Shown: positions 17,150 through 25,740 of the stretch, piece after piece
Numbering within the stretch: position 1 is the first letter of the stretch
How the letters are laid out: every line of letters begins with the position of its first letter
DNA from: Gammaproteobacteria bacterium
Lineage (GTDB): Bacteria > Pseudomonadota > Gammaproteobacteria > DSM-16500
Reading direction: 5' to 3'
Assembly (NCBI GenBank): GCA_013288125.1
Contig: JABDCN010000015.1
Span: 1 to 42,005 of the forward strand
Length of the DNA stretch: 42,005 nucleotides
Program-made: the position numbers and the translations under genes
The notes under the pieces: model-generated
Seen by the model: the letters and a program-made list of their open reading frames with translations, nothing else
The model's database searches: none
What the model was told of the DNA's origin: nothing

Positions 17150-18373
17150 CTAGGCATGGTATAAATTTACCATATTCCATATAGGTAAATAAATCCCTAA
17201 TGCCATAATCAGTATAAGAATAGAAACAATTCCAATCAAGACAGGGCCAATTGTATCTTGCATTCTTTTTAAATCATATTCCATCTCATGAGCATGGAAA
17301 AAAGCGATATAACTTAAAGCGGGGCCTAATGCGCCATTTTGATCGCCAACGGATAATATTTGCATTTCTAAAGGCGTCAGAAAGGTCAATTGTTTAATGG
17401 ATTCAGTAAAAGTTTTTCCTCGTTCAATCGATTCTTTTACTTCAAGAATTTGTGCCTTAAGGTAGGCATTTTGTAATAAGTTGTTGATTAAATCTAAACT
17501 TTTTGTCACTGACAAACCTGCTTCTATGGTAATGGCGAATGTTTGTGAAAAGCGTATCAAGGCGAGTCGTTTTAAAATTTTTCCTATCATCGGGAGTTTA
17601 AATTTGAATGCGTCATACTGATATCTGCCTGTTGGTGTATGAACATATCGATACAACCAAATTATCAAAATTATTAGCCCGATTAATGCATATAAGCCAT
17701 CATGTATAAAAAAATTTGAACTTGAAATTAATAATCGAGTTTGCCAGGGTAGTGTAACTCCAGATTTCGAATAAAACCGTGCAAATGTCGGTATGACAAA
17801 TAAATTGAGTGATAAAATAGATAGGATGATGGTAAATAACACAAAACTCGGATAGCGAAAGGCAGCTTTTATTTGCTTGGTATTGGTTAATTCAAATTCG
17901 AGATAATCATGAATTTGTAAAAAAGCACTGCTTAAATTGCCTGTATTTTCTCCAATTTGAACTAAATGCACCATGAGTGGTGTGAAAACACCAGGACAAT
18001 TTTGAAAAGCGGTGGATAGGGTATTTCCTTTTTCAAGATCATCAATGACGCTTTTAATGGCTTTCGACAATCGCCGGCTGCGTGTGTATTCAGCAAGTTG
18101 TTTTAATGCCGTTATCATTGGTACATTAGCTTTACTTAATAATTGCATTTGACGAGAAAAGATGGAGAGTTCTTCCAGTTGTAAACTTTTATTTTGAAAC
18201 CAATCTTGAAATGCTTCAAAGTCGAAACGAGCAGCTTTTTGTAAAGAAATCTCGATAGGAAAAATACCTTCTTTAATTAAGGTATTATTCAGCATATCAG
18301 CCGATGCTGCATCACGCCGTCCTACACGAAGGTGCCCTTCTTTATTTCGTCCACGATAAATAAATTGAGGCAT
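17150..18373 (-). CDS. mshG: MSHA biogenesis inner-membrane platform protein MshG (GspF/PilC family)
   Basis: A 407-aa GspF-type protein, the inner-membrane platform of the type IV pilus motor. It has two T2SSF domains: about 65-190 (FSRQMQLLSKANVPMITALK, then FRYPSFVLF before the first TM) and about 270-395 (RFSQTFAITIEAGLSVTKSL). Membrane segments lie at about 170-195, 220-245 and 375-400. The N-terminal MPQFIYRGRNKEGHLRVG is the usual start of MshG/PilC. Its ATG overlaps the mshE stop by one base. Confidence 0.93.
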   Translation of the reverse strand: MPQFIYRGRNKEGHLRVGRRDAASADMLNNTLIKEGIFPIEISLQKAARFDFEAFQDWFQNKSLQLEELSIFSRQMQLLSKANVPMITALKQLAEYTRSRRLSKAIKSVIDDLEKGNTLSTAFQNCPGVFTPLMVHLVQIGENTGNLSSAFLQIHDYLEFELTNTKQIKAAFRYPSFVLFTIILSILSLNLFVIPTFARFYSKSGVTLPWQTRLLISSSNFFIHDGLYALIGLIILIIWLYRYVHTPTGRYQYDAFKFKLPMIGKILKRLALIRFSQTFAITIEAGLSVTKSLDLINNLLQNAYLKAQILEVKESIERGKTFTESIKQLTFLTPLEMQILSVGDQNGALGPALSYIAFFHAHEMEYDLKRMQDTIGPVLIGIVSILILIMALGIYLPIWNMVNLYHA

Positions 18374-20067
18374 TAGATTTCACCTGACATACGAATAATT
18401 TCTTGAATAGTTGTTTTTCCGTGAATAGCTAAATCTAATCCAGTTTGCATTAAGGAGCGATAGGTCGGCTGTTTAATAGCGACTTTATGAAAAAGACCGG
18501 CATCTTGATGTCGTAAAGCATCTGCTAATTCTTCAGACATTAACAGTAATTCATAAACACCAATTCGACCTAAATATCCCGTATGATGACAGTAGGTACA
18601 TCCTAAGCCTTTTTTAAATGAGATTTGTTCGGATAAATCTTTGCAAAATGTTTTTAACCAAATGCTTTCTTCCATTGAAAGTTTGTCATCAGTGATACAA
18701 TTTGCGCAAATGCGTCTTACTAATCGTTGTGCAATGATGGCACGTAATACACTGGCAACAAGATAACCTTCTACTCCCATATCAAGTAAACGTGTCGCAG
18801 TGCTTACGGTATCATTGGTGTGGAGTGTGGCTAAAACAAAATGTCCTGTCATTGCTGCACGTAATGCAATTTCAGTTGTTTCTTCATCACGTAATTCGCC
18901 TATCATAATAATGTCAGGATCTTGTCGTAGAATAGAACGCAGCACTGAGGCAAACGTTAAATCAATTTGTGGATTAACTTGCACTTGATTTACACGAGTT
19001 AAACGGTATTCAACGGGATCTTCTACTGTAATAATTTTATCTTCCGCTTTATTTAATTCATTGAGTGACGCGTATAAAGTCGTTGTTTTACCACTGCCTG
19101 TTGGGCCCACAATTAAAAGTAAACCATAAGAGGAGTGTAATAAGTGTAAATAAGGTTCATATACTTTTTGAGGCATTCCAATTTGAGCAAGATTGAGTAA
19201 ATCAGCAGATTGATTAAGTAAACGCATCACTAGTGATTCACCAAATTGCACAGGTAAGGTTGAAACACGAACATCAAAATTTTTATGCTTAATTGTGATT
19301 GAAAAACGTCCGTCTTGAGGAAGACGTTTTTCAGTAATATTTAATTTAGACATTAATTTAATGCGTTGAATCAAAGCTTGGCTAATTTCTTTTTCTTCAA
19401 TGATTTGTTCTTGCAGTACCCCATCAACGCGTAGACGAATTCGCAATACTTTTTCACCAGGTTCAATATGAATATCTGAAGCATTCACTTGAACTGCATC
19501 TTCAAAGATAGAACGTAATAAATTAACAACAGGGATGTCTTCTGAAGAGAAGGCTTGAATATCGGTGATTAAATCATCTGGTTGTTTTAATTCAGCAGAT
19601 AATGATTCAGCGAAATGAGAAATTTCTTCTGAGCGTCTGAAAATTGTATCTAAAATACTAAGTAAATCTTCTTCTCGAATCAGTGCAACTTCAATTTTTT
19701 TCTTTACTAATTTTTCAATTTCATCTTTAGCAAGAAAATCTTGTGGATCGACAAGGCCGACTAAATAAAAATCAATTTCATCTTTTAAGACTAATGCTCG
19801 AAAATGTCTGCAATAAAATTCCGGCAGTAATTTAACAATTTCTGGTTCAATAGGATAAAGTTTAAGATCTATATAAGGAACATGTAATTGAGTAGATAAT
19901 ACTTTTAATAAATTATCTTCATCGATAAATCCGAGATCAATTAAAATTTGCCCGATTTTTTTGTCTGATATTTTTTGTTCTGCTAATGCAACATCTAATT
20001 GTTCTTGTGTGATAAGCTGTTGATTGAGTAATGTCTCTGCAATATAACTTTTTTTACCCCACTTCAT
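18373..20067 (-). CDS. mshE: MSHA pilus extension ATPase MshE (GspE/PilB family)
   Basis: A 564-aa cytosolic ATPase. The start is the ATG at 20067 (MKWGKKSYIAETLL), which has AAAGGAG upstream; the longer frame to 20148 lies inside mshN and has no homology. The N-terminal MshEN domain (about 1-140) has LLNQQLITQEQLDVALAEQ and is the module that binds cyclic di-GMP in Vibrio MshE. The C-terminal motor has Walker A GPTGSGKTTT (about 320-329), the Asp and His boxes (EDPVEYRL, MTGHFVLATLHTND) and a tetracysteine zinc site (CANC and CTYC). Its start overlaps mshN by 14 bases. Control of pilus extension by c-di-GMP is likely but inferred. Confidence 0.95.
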   Translation of the reverse strand: MKWGKKSYIAETLLNQQLITQEQLDVALAEQKISDKKIGQILIDLGFIDEDNLLKVLSTQLHVPYIDLKLYPIEPEIVKLLPEFYCRHFRALVLKDEIDFYLVGLVDPQDFLAKDEIEKLVKKKIEVALIREEDLLSILDTIFRRSEEISHFAESLSAELKQPDDLITDIQAFSSEDIPVVNLLRSIFEDAVQVNASDIHIEPGEKVLRIRLRVDGVLQEQIIEEKEISQALIQRIKLMSKLNITEKRLPQDGRFSITIKHKNFDVRVSTLPVQFGESLVMRLLNQSADLLNLAQIGMPQKVYEPYLHLLHSSYGLLLIVGPTGSGKTTTLYASLNELNKAEDKIITVEDPVEYRLTRVNQVQVNPQIDLTFASVLRSILRQDPDIIMIGELRDEETTEIALRAAMTGHFVLATLHTNDTVSTATRLLDMGVEGYLVASVLRAIIAQRLVRRICANCITDDKLSMEESIWLKTFCKDLSEQISFKKGLGCTYCHHTGYLGRIGVYELLLMSEELADALRHQDAGLFHKVAIKQPTYRSLMQTGLDLAIHGKTTIQEIIRMSGEI

Positions 20068-21319
20068 GTAAACTCCTTTGTAGGGCTTGTAAATGTGTTT
20101 GTAAATATTGATTGGAATCAGGATTGAGCTGACCTTCAGCCATAGCACGTTTGTAAGCCGTCATTGCCGCTTTGTTTTGATTTGTTTTTTCATAAGATAC
20201 AGCTAATCCAAACCACCAATTACCATTGTGAGGATTAATATTGATTAATTGTTTATAAGTATCAATGGCAAGGGCATCATCATTATGTTGTTCATAGAGT
20301 GCAGCGATCAGAGCATGATAATCAGGGTTTTCGTTAATAGGAGGAGAAATGGTATGCAATAAATCTAATGCTTGTTGTGTTTTACCTTTCAAGTCTAAAA
20401 TACGCGCTTTTAATTCAATAAAGGGTGCATAATTAGAAGATAATTGCATCCCTTCATTAATCATTTTTTCTGCTTCACGTTGTTCTCCATTATTTAAATA
20501 AAGTGCTACTAAGGAAGTGCGGGCATCTTTATAGCTTGGATCAGTTTTTAATAAGGCATTTAATCGTAAAATAGCTGCTTCATAATTATTTTTTTCGATA
20601 TCATTAAGTGCTAATTGGTATTGTTCTGATAATACGGTTTGAATAGCAGGTGTTTTTATTATGTTAGCGGGAGTGGTATGTGGTGATACCGCAGGATTGA
20701 CTAGAGGATTCATTAATGGAGAAGCAATGGCTAACACTAATTCTGGATCATGGTCTTCATTACTTAAATTAATATATTGAATCGTGGCACCAGGGCTTAA
20801 ACGTAAATGAAAAATGGTTTCATGCTTGTCTTGTTCTGCACGTAAATATTGAATCGCAGTGACAAATTGATTAAGAGAAGGAATGGCTGCTTGTAATTCA
20901 GTATTATCAAAAATAATTTCAATTTCATTATTCATTTCATTGGTAACAAGTCGATAAAGTATAGGATGATCGAGTGAAAATGTCATTTCAGTGATATTAT
21001 CTTTTAATTGCGTTGTGATCCCTGTAATAGAGCCATGTTTAATCCATGTGTTTTCATCAGACATGTTGAGGATGGGCGTATGCTGAAAAGAATCAGTTGG
21101 TAATGATTTGATATGCTGCAATGGCACCACAGGTTTGACGATGCAATAGACTAATAAAAATAAAAAACAGGCAAGCAATATAATACAGGGAATAATATAA
21201 TAAGATGATAAATTAATTTTCCTTTTTTGTTTTCTGGAATAGATCGCACTAAGATAAGGCTTTTCAAGCTGGATCTGTCTTTTCTCTAAATCTTTTAACA
21301 TATTGTTGATTAAGCTCAT
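20054..21319 (-). CDS. mshN: MSHA biogenesis TPR protein MshN
   Basis: A 421-aa bitopic inner-membrane protein. The N-terminus MSLINNMLKDLEKRQ is the standard MshN/GspB-like opening. One TM lies at about 40-62. The periplasmic part includes a domain at about 105-205 and at least four TPR-like repeats (about 235-405: YQLALNDIEKNNYEAAILRL, LVALYLNNGEQREAEKMINE, LIAALYEQHNDDALAIDTYK, LAVSYEKTNQNKAAMTAYKR). Its start codon overlaps the mshM stop (TAATG), so the genes are coupled. In MSHA systems MshN works with MshM and the secretin. Confidence 0.9.
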   Translation of the reverse strand: MSLINNMLKDLEKRQIQLEKPYLSAIYSRKQKRKINLSSYYIIPCIILLACFLFLLVYCIVKPVVPLQHIKSLPTDSFQHTPILNMSDENTWIKHGSITGITTQLKDNITEMTFSLDHPILYRLVTNEMNNEIEIIFDNTELQAAIPSLNQFVTAIQYLRAEQDKHETIFHLRLSPGATIQYINLSNEDHDPELVLAIASPLMNPLVNPAVSPHTTPANIIKTPAIQTVLSEQYQLALNDIEKNNYEAAILRLNALLKTDPSYKDARTSLVALYLNNGEQREAEKMINEGMQLSSNYAPFIELKARILDLKGKTQQALDLLHTISPPINENPDYHALIAALYEQHNDDALAIDTYKQLININPHNGNWWFGLAVSYEKTNQNKAAMTAYKRAMAEGQLNPDSNQYLQTHLQALQRSLHEVG

Positions 21320-22221
21320 TAAACAATCCTTATGATGAAACTGATAACCAAAGTAAAAATAAATAAACCAGTTATGACAGTAACGACATGTTTTAATTGA
21401 AATCGAAATTTTTTTGTGGCTTCTGTATCATGAATGGCGATCTTCATGCTTTTGTGATCAATTTGTTTATCACCCACACCATAAGCAACTAATAATGCTT
21501 TGTGAGAAAGTACATTGACTAAACGAGGAACACCTTGGCTTGCTTGATATAAAAGATTTTTTGCTCGTTTAGTAAATAAATTACCATGCGTGTGTCCTGC
21601 CACAGCTAATCGATGATTAAGATAAACATCTAATTCTTCACGATTAAGAAGAGGTAAGTGATGTGAAAAAGTAATGCGTTGCTTCAGTTGACGCAAATGT
21701 GGTTTGCGTAAACGGTCATCCAATTCGGGCTGGCCAAATAAAACAACTTGCAAAAGTTTGGCGCTTTCTGTTTCTAAATTGGTGAGCAAGCGTAAAGTTT
21801 CAAGACTATCATCTGTCAATGCTTGTGCTTCATCGATGATTAACACAACTTTTTTATTGTTTTGATGTAATTTAATGAGTTGATGATAGATTAAAGTTAA
21901 TATTTCATGTTGATCTGAAGAGGAAGAAGGATCTAAACCTAATTCGCGTGCAAACGCTTTGCGTAATTCAATGGGCGTTAAATCTGGATTGGGAATATAA
22001 GCCGTGACGTAATTATCATTTAAATTTTCTAATAATTTTCTGCAAAGTAATGTTTTGCCAGAACCAACCTCACCAATAATTTTAATGAATCCTTCGCCAC
22101 TTTGTATGCAAAATTGCAAGGTGTTTAATGCATCGTTATGTCCTTTTAGTTGACAAAAGAAATGAGGATTAGGTGTAAGGCCAAAAGGTAGAACTTGTAA
22201 TTGAAAATATTCCTGATACAT
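21319..22221 (-). CDS. mshM: MSHA biogenesis AAA ATPase MshM (ExeA/GspA family)
   Basis: A 300-aa protein with the ExeA-type opening MYQEYFQLQVLPFGLTPNPH. Walker A is GEVGSGKT (50-57), Walker B VVLIIDEAQAL (about 123-133), sensor LVVLFGQPELD-like (here LQVVLFGQPELDDRL). A single C-terminal TM lies at about 279-299. ExeA/GspA proteins help insert the secretin into the cell wall. The gene is separated from mshL by 207 bases that contain a long palindromic repeat, the only large gap in the operon. Confidence 0.93.
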   Translation of the reverse strand: MYQEYFQLQVLPFGLTPNPHFFCQLKGHNDALNTLQFCIQSGEGFIKIIGEVGSGKTLLCRKLLENLNDNYVTAYIPNPDLTPIELRKAFARELGLDPSSSSDQHEILTLIYHQLIKLHQNNKKVVLIIDEAQALTDDSLETLRLLTNLETESAKLLQVVLFGQPELDDRLRKPHLRQLKQRITFSHHLPLLNREELDVYLNHRLAVAGHTHGNLFTKRAKNLLYQASQGVPRLVNVLSHKALLVAYGVGDKQIDHKSMKIAIHDTEATKKFRFQLKHVVTVITGLFIFTLVISFIIRIV

Positions 22222-22299
22222 ATGGGTTATCCTTTTTTACCTCAAGTCCAGAATTTAAATTACATTAAATCAGTTAACTTGACGCTAAACTCGGTGTTT

Positions 22300-22398
22300 C
22301 GTCGTTGCGAGGAGTACGCGAAGCGTACGACGAAGCAATCCATACAGGGGTTGCCTGGATTGCTTCGTCGTACGCTTCGCGTACTCCTCGCAACGACG
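22300..22398. repeat. Long inverted repeat, family A copy 2, inside the msh operon
   Basis: Perfect 43-base arms at 22300-22342 and 22356-22398, starting CGTCGTTGCGAGGAGTACGC, with a 13-base loop. The arm is identical over 40 bases to copy 1 at 16218-16341, and the loop looks like a shortened form of that loop. It lies between mshL and mshM and would form a very stable hairpin in the mshI-mshA transcript, perhaps lowering expression of distal genes. Confidence 0.93.
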
Positions 22399-22428
22399 GC
22401 CTCTTTGCAACGACGAGGCTGAGCATAA

Positions 22429-24213
22429 CTACCGATTTATCCGTTCTCCCTCATTACCAAATATTTTAGGTAAGCCACCCGCTTGGAATGGGCGTTTCAA
22501 TACAACAAATGATCTTCTTGATTCACGTAACTTATTAATTTCAGCTTGATTCGTTACAACAATGGGTCGTAACAAAATCACTAATTCAGATTTAGTGGAT
22601 ATTTGTTCTGTACGACGAAACAGTGAACCGATGAAGGGTATTTTGCTCACCCATGGCGTACCTACAATGGTTTCATTCATGACATTTTGCATTAAACCGC
22701 CAATCACAACCACTTGACCGTTTTTTGCTCGTACAATATTGTCAGATTCGCGAATGGTACTAAAAGCAAGTGGTAGAATAAGCGTATTATTCGAACCCGT
22801 TGAACTTGCACCTAACACAATGGTTTTGGTTTGTTGCGTCACCGTACTGATGCTCGGATGAATATGTAATATTACATTTTCTGCGCTGCTAATTTCTGGT
22901 GTGACATCAAGTGTAATACCTGAAAAGAATGGTGTTAGTGAAACATCTTGCGAGGGAATTGTATTCGTTCCAATAATCGTATTTGAAGTAGAAACACCTG
23001 TCACGAAGAATTCATCTGAGCCGACTTTAATGACGGCTTTTTGATTATTGACGGTAGAAATATGCGGGCTTGATAAGATTTGAACGTTACCTTGTGTTTG
23101 CAATAAGTTAATCAGCAATTTAAAATTACCATTCATTTTAATCGCGAAAATACCATTTAAATTCGTTAAATCGGTTCCATTGAAGGTACTATTTGCTGCT
23201 TGTCCAAACCCACCATTATTATTTCCTGTTTGATTCAGTTGATTAGCAGCGACATTTGCTAATACGGCCCAATCAATGCCAGCTTGGAAACTATCATTCA
23301 ATTGTACTTCTAAAATTTTTGCTTCTAAGATAACTTGACGATTTAAACTAGATTGTAAGTTATTCAGATAGCTTGCAACGCGATGTAATTCATTTGGATA
23401 AGCTCGCACAATGATCACACCCGCTTGTGCATTCATCGTGACACTTCGACCTGGTTCTTTTCCTACAATATTGGTGACGGCTTTCTCTAAATCTTTAAAG
23501 AATTGCATTTCTGTTTTTGTTTCAATACTACTAATTGTTCCAACGCCTTCTGGTGTTGAAGAAGGCGTAACAGGTGTCGGTGCGGTACCTGAGGAACCAC
23601 TGCCGCCGGTAGAGATGGTACCAACTTTATTACTTACTTGTCCTGTCGTTAATTGTGTGTAAGATCGACCGGTACGTTGTATATCGAGATAATTGACATG
23701 AAATACTTGTGTTTCCAATTGTGGTGGTGAAATTTCGTAACCGTAAGAAGTGCGGTGATACTCATAACCATAAATATCACGGATAGCATCTAATGCTTCA
23801 TGTAAAGTGACATTTTTTAAGTTAAGTGAAATAGTCCCCGTAACGGCGGGCGACACAATAATATTAACAGGTGTTTCAGCAACGAGACCCATAAAAAATT
23901 CTCTGGCCGGTATATTGTTTGCGGCTACGTCAAACCGAGGTGTTTCTGTTTTAGCGGGTGAAACGTAATGTGATAATGGCGGTAATAAGGCCGTATTGAT
24001 TGATGATGATCGATGCGTATGTCGCTGGCGACGAGGATATCGCCCTTCATCTGTTTTAATGTCGTGGTTGAGGGTACTCATGATTTGTTGTTCTGAAGTC
24101 TGCATTTTGGGATGGATCGTATGGCAGCTTGTTAGCAGAAAGAATACGACACAGACTGTCAGCCATTGATAAACTTTATGTTGCCGCATTGACATTAAAA
24201 ATATCCATTTCAT
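22429..24213 (-). CDS. mshL: MSHA outer-membrane secretin MshL
   Basis: A 594-aa secretin, the outer-membrane channel of the pilus. The lipoprotein signal ends in LLTSC with Cys30 if the ATG at 24213 is used; that ATG overlaps the mshK stop (ATGA), and the ATGs for residues 7 and 9 are alternatives. The N-terminal secretin_N/STN domain (about 95-170) has IIVSPAVTGTISLNLKNVTL. The GSTGGSGSSG-like Gly/Ser/Thr linker is at about 190-225. The N1 domain (about 240-290) precedes the secretin core (about 290-565: VILEAKILEVQL, LLQTQGNVQILSSPHISTVN, VRAKNGQVVVIGGLMQN, PWVSKIPFIGSLFR, ELVILLRPIVV). Confidence 0.95.
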   Translation of the reverse strand: MKWIFLMSMRQHKVYQWLTVCVVFFLLTSCHTIHPKMQTSEQQIMSTLNHDIKTDEGRYPRRQRHTHRSSSINTALLPPLSHYVSPAKTETPRFDVAANNIPAREFFMGLVAETPVNIIVSPAVTGTISLNLKNVTLHEALDAIRDIYGYEYHRTSYGYEISPPQLETQVFHVNYLDIQRTGRSYTQLTTGQVSNKVGTISTGGSGSSGTAPTPVTPSSTPEGVGTISSIETKTEMQFFKDLEKAVTNIVGKEPGRSVTMNAQAGVIIVRAYPNELHRVASYLNNLQSSLNRQVILEAKILEVQLNDSFQAGIDWAVLANVAANQLNQTGNNNGGFGQAANSTFNGTDLTNLNGIFAIKMNGNFKLLINLLQTQGNVQILSSPHISTVNNQKAVIKVGSDEFFVTGVSTSNTIIGTNTIPSQDVSLTPFFSGITLDVTPEISSAENVILHIHPSISTVTQQTKTIVLGASSTGSNNTLILPLAFSTIRESDNIVRAKNGQVVVIGGLMQNVMNETIVGTPWVSKIPFIGSLFRRTEQISTKSELVILLRPIVVTNQAEINKLRESRRSFVVLKRPFQAGGLPKIFGNEGERINR

Positions 24214-24542
24214 TTCAATAATTCCGATTTTACAGTAGGCGCAATCTTTAGCTGTTCAAAACGACCTTCGGATCCAGATAATTCTACCGTATCAGGGGTA
24301 ATATTGGTAATAGTAAAATTATCTAAATGATTACCTACCCTTGAGATGTTATTGTTGATAATGGCAAATCTGTCATTGGGATAAGTAAAAATGGCCGTTA
24401 AGAGGAAAGAACTACTCGATTGAGCAGCCGAAGCGGGAAGATTAGGTGGTAAGGTAGGATCACGTAATATTTCACCCCTTGCGATGAGTGGTATCAATAA
24501 CAAGAGAAATATCTTATTGAGAAAAAGTAATCGGTTCTTCAT
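24210..24542 (-). CDS. mshK: MSHA biogenesis protein MshK
   Basis: A 110-aa small protein between mshJ and mshL. The ATG at 24542 is preferred; a TTG at 24566 is the only longer start. A signal or membrane segment (LLFLNKIFLLLLIPLIARG) is followed by RDPTLPPNLP, the conserved start of MshK, and a small beta domain with AIINNNISRVGNHLDNFTIT that resembles the GspC/PilP homology region. The gene overlaps mshJ by 29 bases and mshL by 4. It probably links the inner-membrane complex to the secretin. The call rests mainly on synteny plus the DPTLPP motif. Confidence 0.8.
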   Translation of the reverse strand: MKNRLLFLNKIFLLLLIPLIARGEILRDPTLPPNLPASAAQSSSSFLLTAIFTYPNDRFAIINNNISRVGNHLDNFTITNITPDTVELSGSEGRFEQLKIAPTVKSELLK

Positions 24543-25146
24543 AAAGAATAGAAAACTCCAATTCAATTTCAGCTAAAGGATAATGAGTCACATGGTAGTT
24601 AATATGTTTCCATTGCACATTAGGCAATGTTTTTTCGAGATATTGAAGGTATTCAATCGTATTAAAATAATTACCAGTCATTGTGACGACAAAAGGTTGT
24701 TCATAAATTTGGGATGTGATGCGAGGATCCCCTGTCTGAAAGGCGGTTTTAGGAAAATTTTTAATGTTTTCAATTTTGATAGTATTAGTCGTTTGTAGAA
24801 CGGCTTGAACAACTTCTTCCCATTGTGCTGAAGAAGAGGTTTGTAAAAATTTTTTATATTTATTTTCGATTTGATTGATAGATTGATGTTGTTTGATCCA
24901 TTCTTTATAAAGCGCAGTTTGACTAATTTTTTGCAGTGCATTGATTTGTAATTGCCAATTATTGATGGAATGATTTAATTGCGTAATTTCATTATTTAAT
25001 TGCATTGTTTTTTCATCAATCGATTTAAAAAATATGAAATAAAATATAAAATATATCAACGCCCATCCTAAAATAAGGACAAAGCATCGCTCTCGGGTGG
25101 AGCGATTTAAAAACCATGTTTTAAATTGTAATATATATTTTTCCAT
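24514..25146 (-). CDS. mshJ: MSHA biogenesis protein MshJ (PilO-like)
   Basis: A 210-aa bitopic inner-membrane protein. The N-terminus has the MshJ-like pattern TWFLNRSTRERCFVLILGWA leading into the TM (about 20-41). A coiled coil follows (about 45-100) and then a periplasmic ferredoxin-like domain (about 130-208: FVVTMTGNYFNTIEYLQYLE, a PilO/GspM-type signature). It forms the alignment subcomplex with MshI and the PilN-like protein. It starts three bases after the preceding gene. Confidence 0.88.
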   Translation of the reverse strand: MEKYILQFKTWFLNRSTRERCFVLILGWALIYFIFYFIFFKSIDEKTMQLNNEITQLNHSINNWQLQINALQKISQTALYKEWIKQHQSINQIENKYKKFLQTSSSAQWEEVVQAVLQTTNTIKIENIKNFPKTAFQTGDPRITSQIYEQPFVVTMTGNYFNTIEYLQYLEKTLPNVQWKHINYHVTHYPLAEIELEFSILYEEPITFSQ

Positions 25147-25149
25147 ATA

Positions 25150-25740
25150 TTATTTCTTGATCATAATTTCAAAATTTAAACCAGTTGGCGTTTGCTCTAT
25201 TTTATTGATGTGTAAAGTATATGCGGCATAGCGTTTGTTATTTAATATATTATCTAAAAATAAACGGAGTGCTGGCATACTCAAACTATTTCCTTTAAAA
25301 GTAAATTCAAGCCCATCGTTAATCATAATATCTGTTAACCATACATCGGGTGTAATTAATTGTCCAATGAGTGTCAGATCAGATGAAAAAGGTTTTTTTT
25401 GAGTAATGGTACGTAATATTTTTTGTTGTGATTCTATGTGCTCTTGAATATTTTTCATTAAACCGCCAACATCGTGAGCGAAAAATATGGCTGGGTATTT
25501 ACTTTTAATTGCATAAAATTGACTTTCTGATGTATGCAATGTTTTAGTTAACACATTTTTTTTATGTTTAAGATAAATAATATTGCCCCAAGAAATGAAG
25601 GTCATTAAAATAAAAATGAGAACAAGCAAAATACAAGCGAGACAACATATTCTCCATGTTAATAGGGAGGTTACCGGTGGCGGCGCCTTAAAAATCTGAT
25701 AAAGATTAACTTCCTGATTTAACGTATTTTCCATTGTCAT
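25150..25740 (-). CDS. PilN-like alignment protein (MshI2)
   Basis: A 196-aa bitopic protein. The N-terminal NQEVNLYQIFK is the conserved cytoplasmic motif by which PilN-type proteins bind the PilM-like partner. One TM is at about 27-52, then a coiled coil and a periplasmic PilN domain (about 120-195: LIGQLITPDVWLTDIMINDG). The gene overlaps the 3' end of mshI by 35 bases. Its place between mshI and mshJ matches the gene called mshI2 or msh PilN in other genomes. Confidence 0.85.
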   Translation of the reverse strand: MTMENTLNQEVNLYQIFKAPPPVTSLLTWRICCLACILLVLIFILMTFISWGNIIYLKHKKNVLTKTLHTSESQFYAIKSKYPAIFFAHDVGGLMKNIQEHIESQQKILRTITQKKPFSSDLTLIGQLITPDVWLTDIMINDGLEFTFKGNSLSMPALRLFLDNILNNKRYAAYTLHINKIEQTPTGLNFEIMIKK

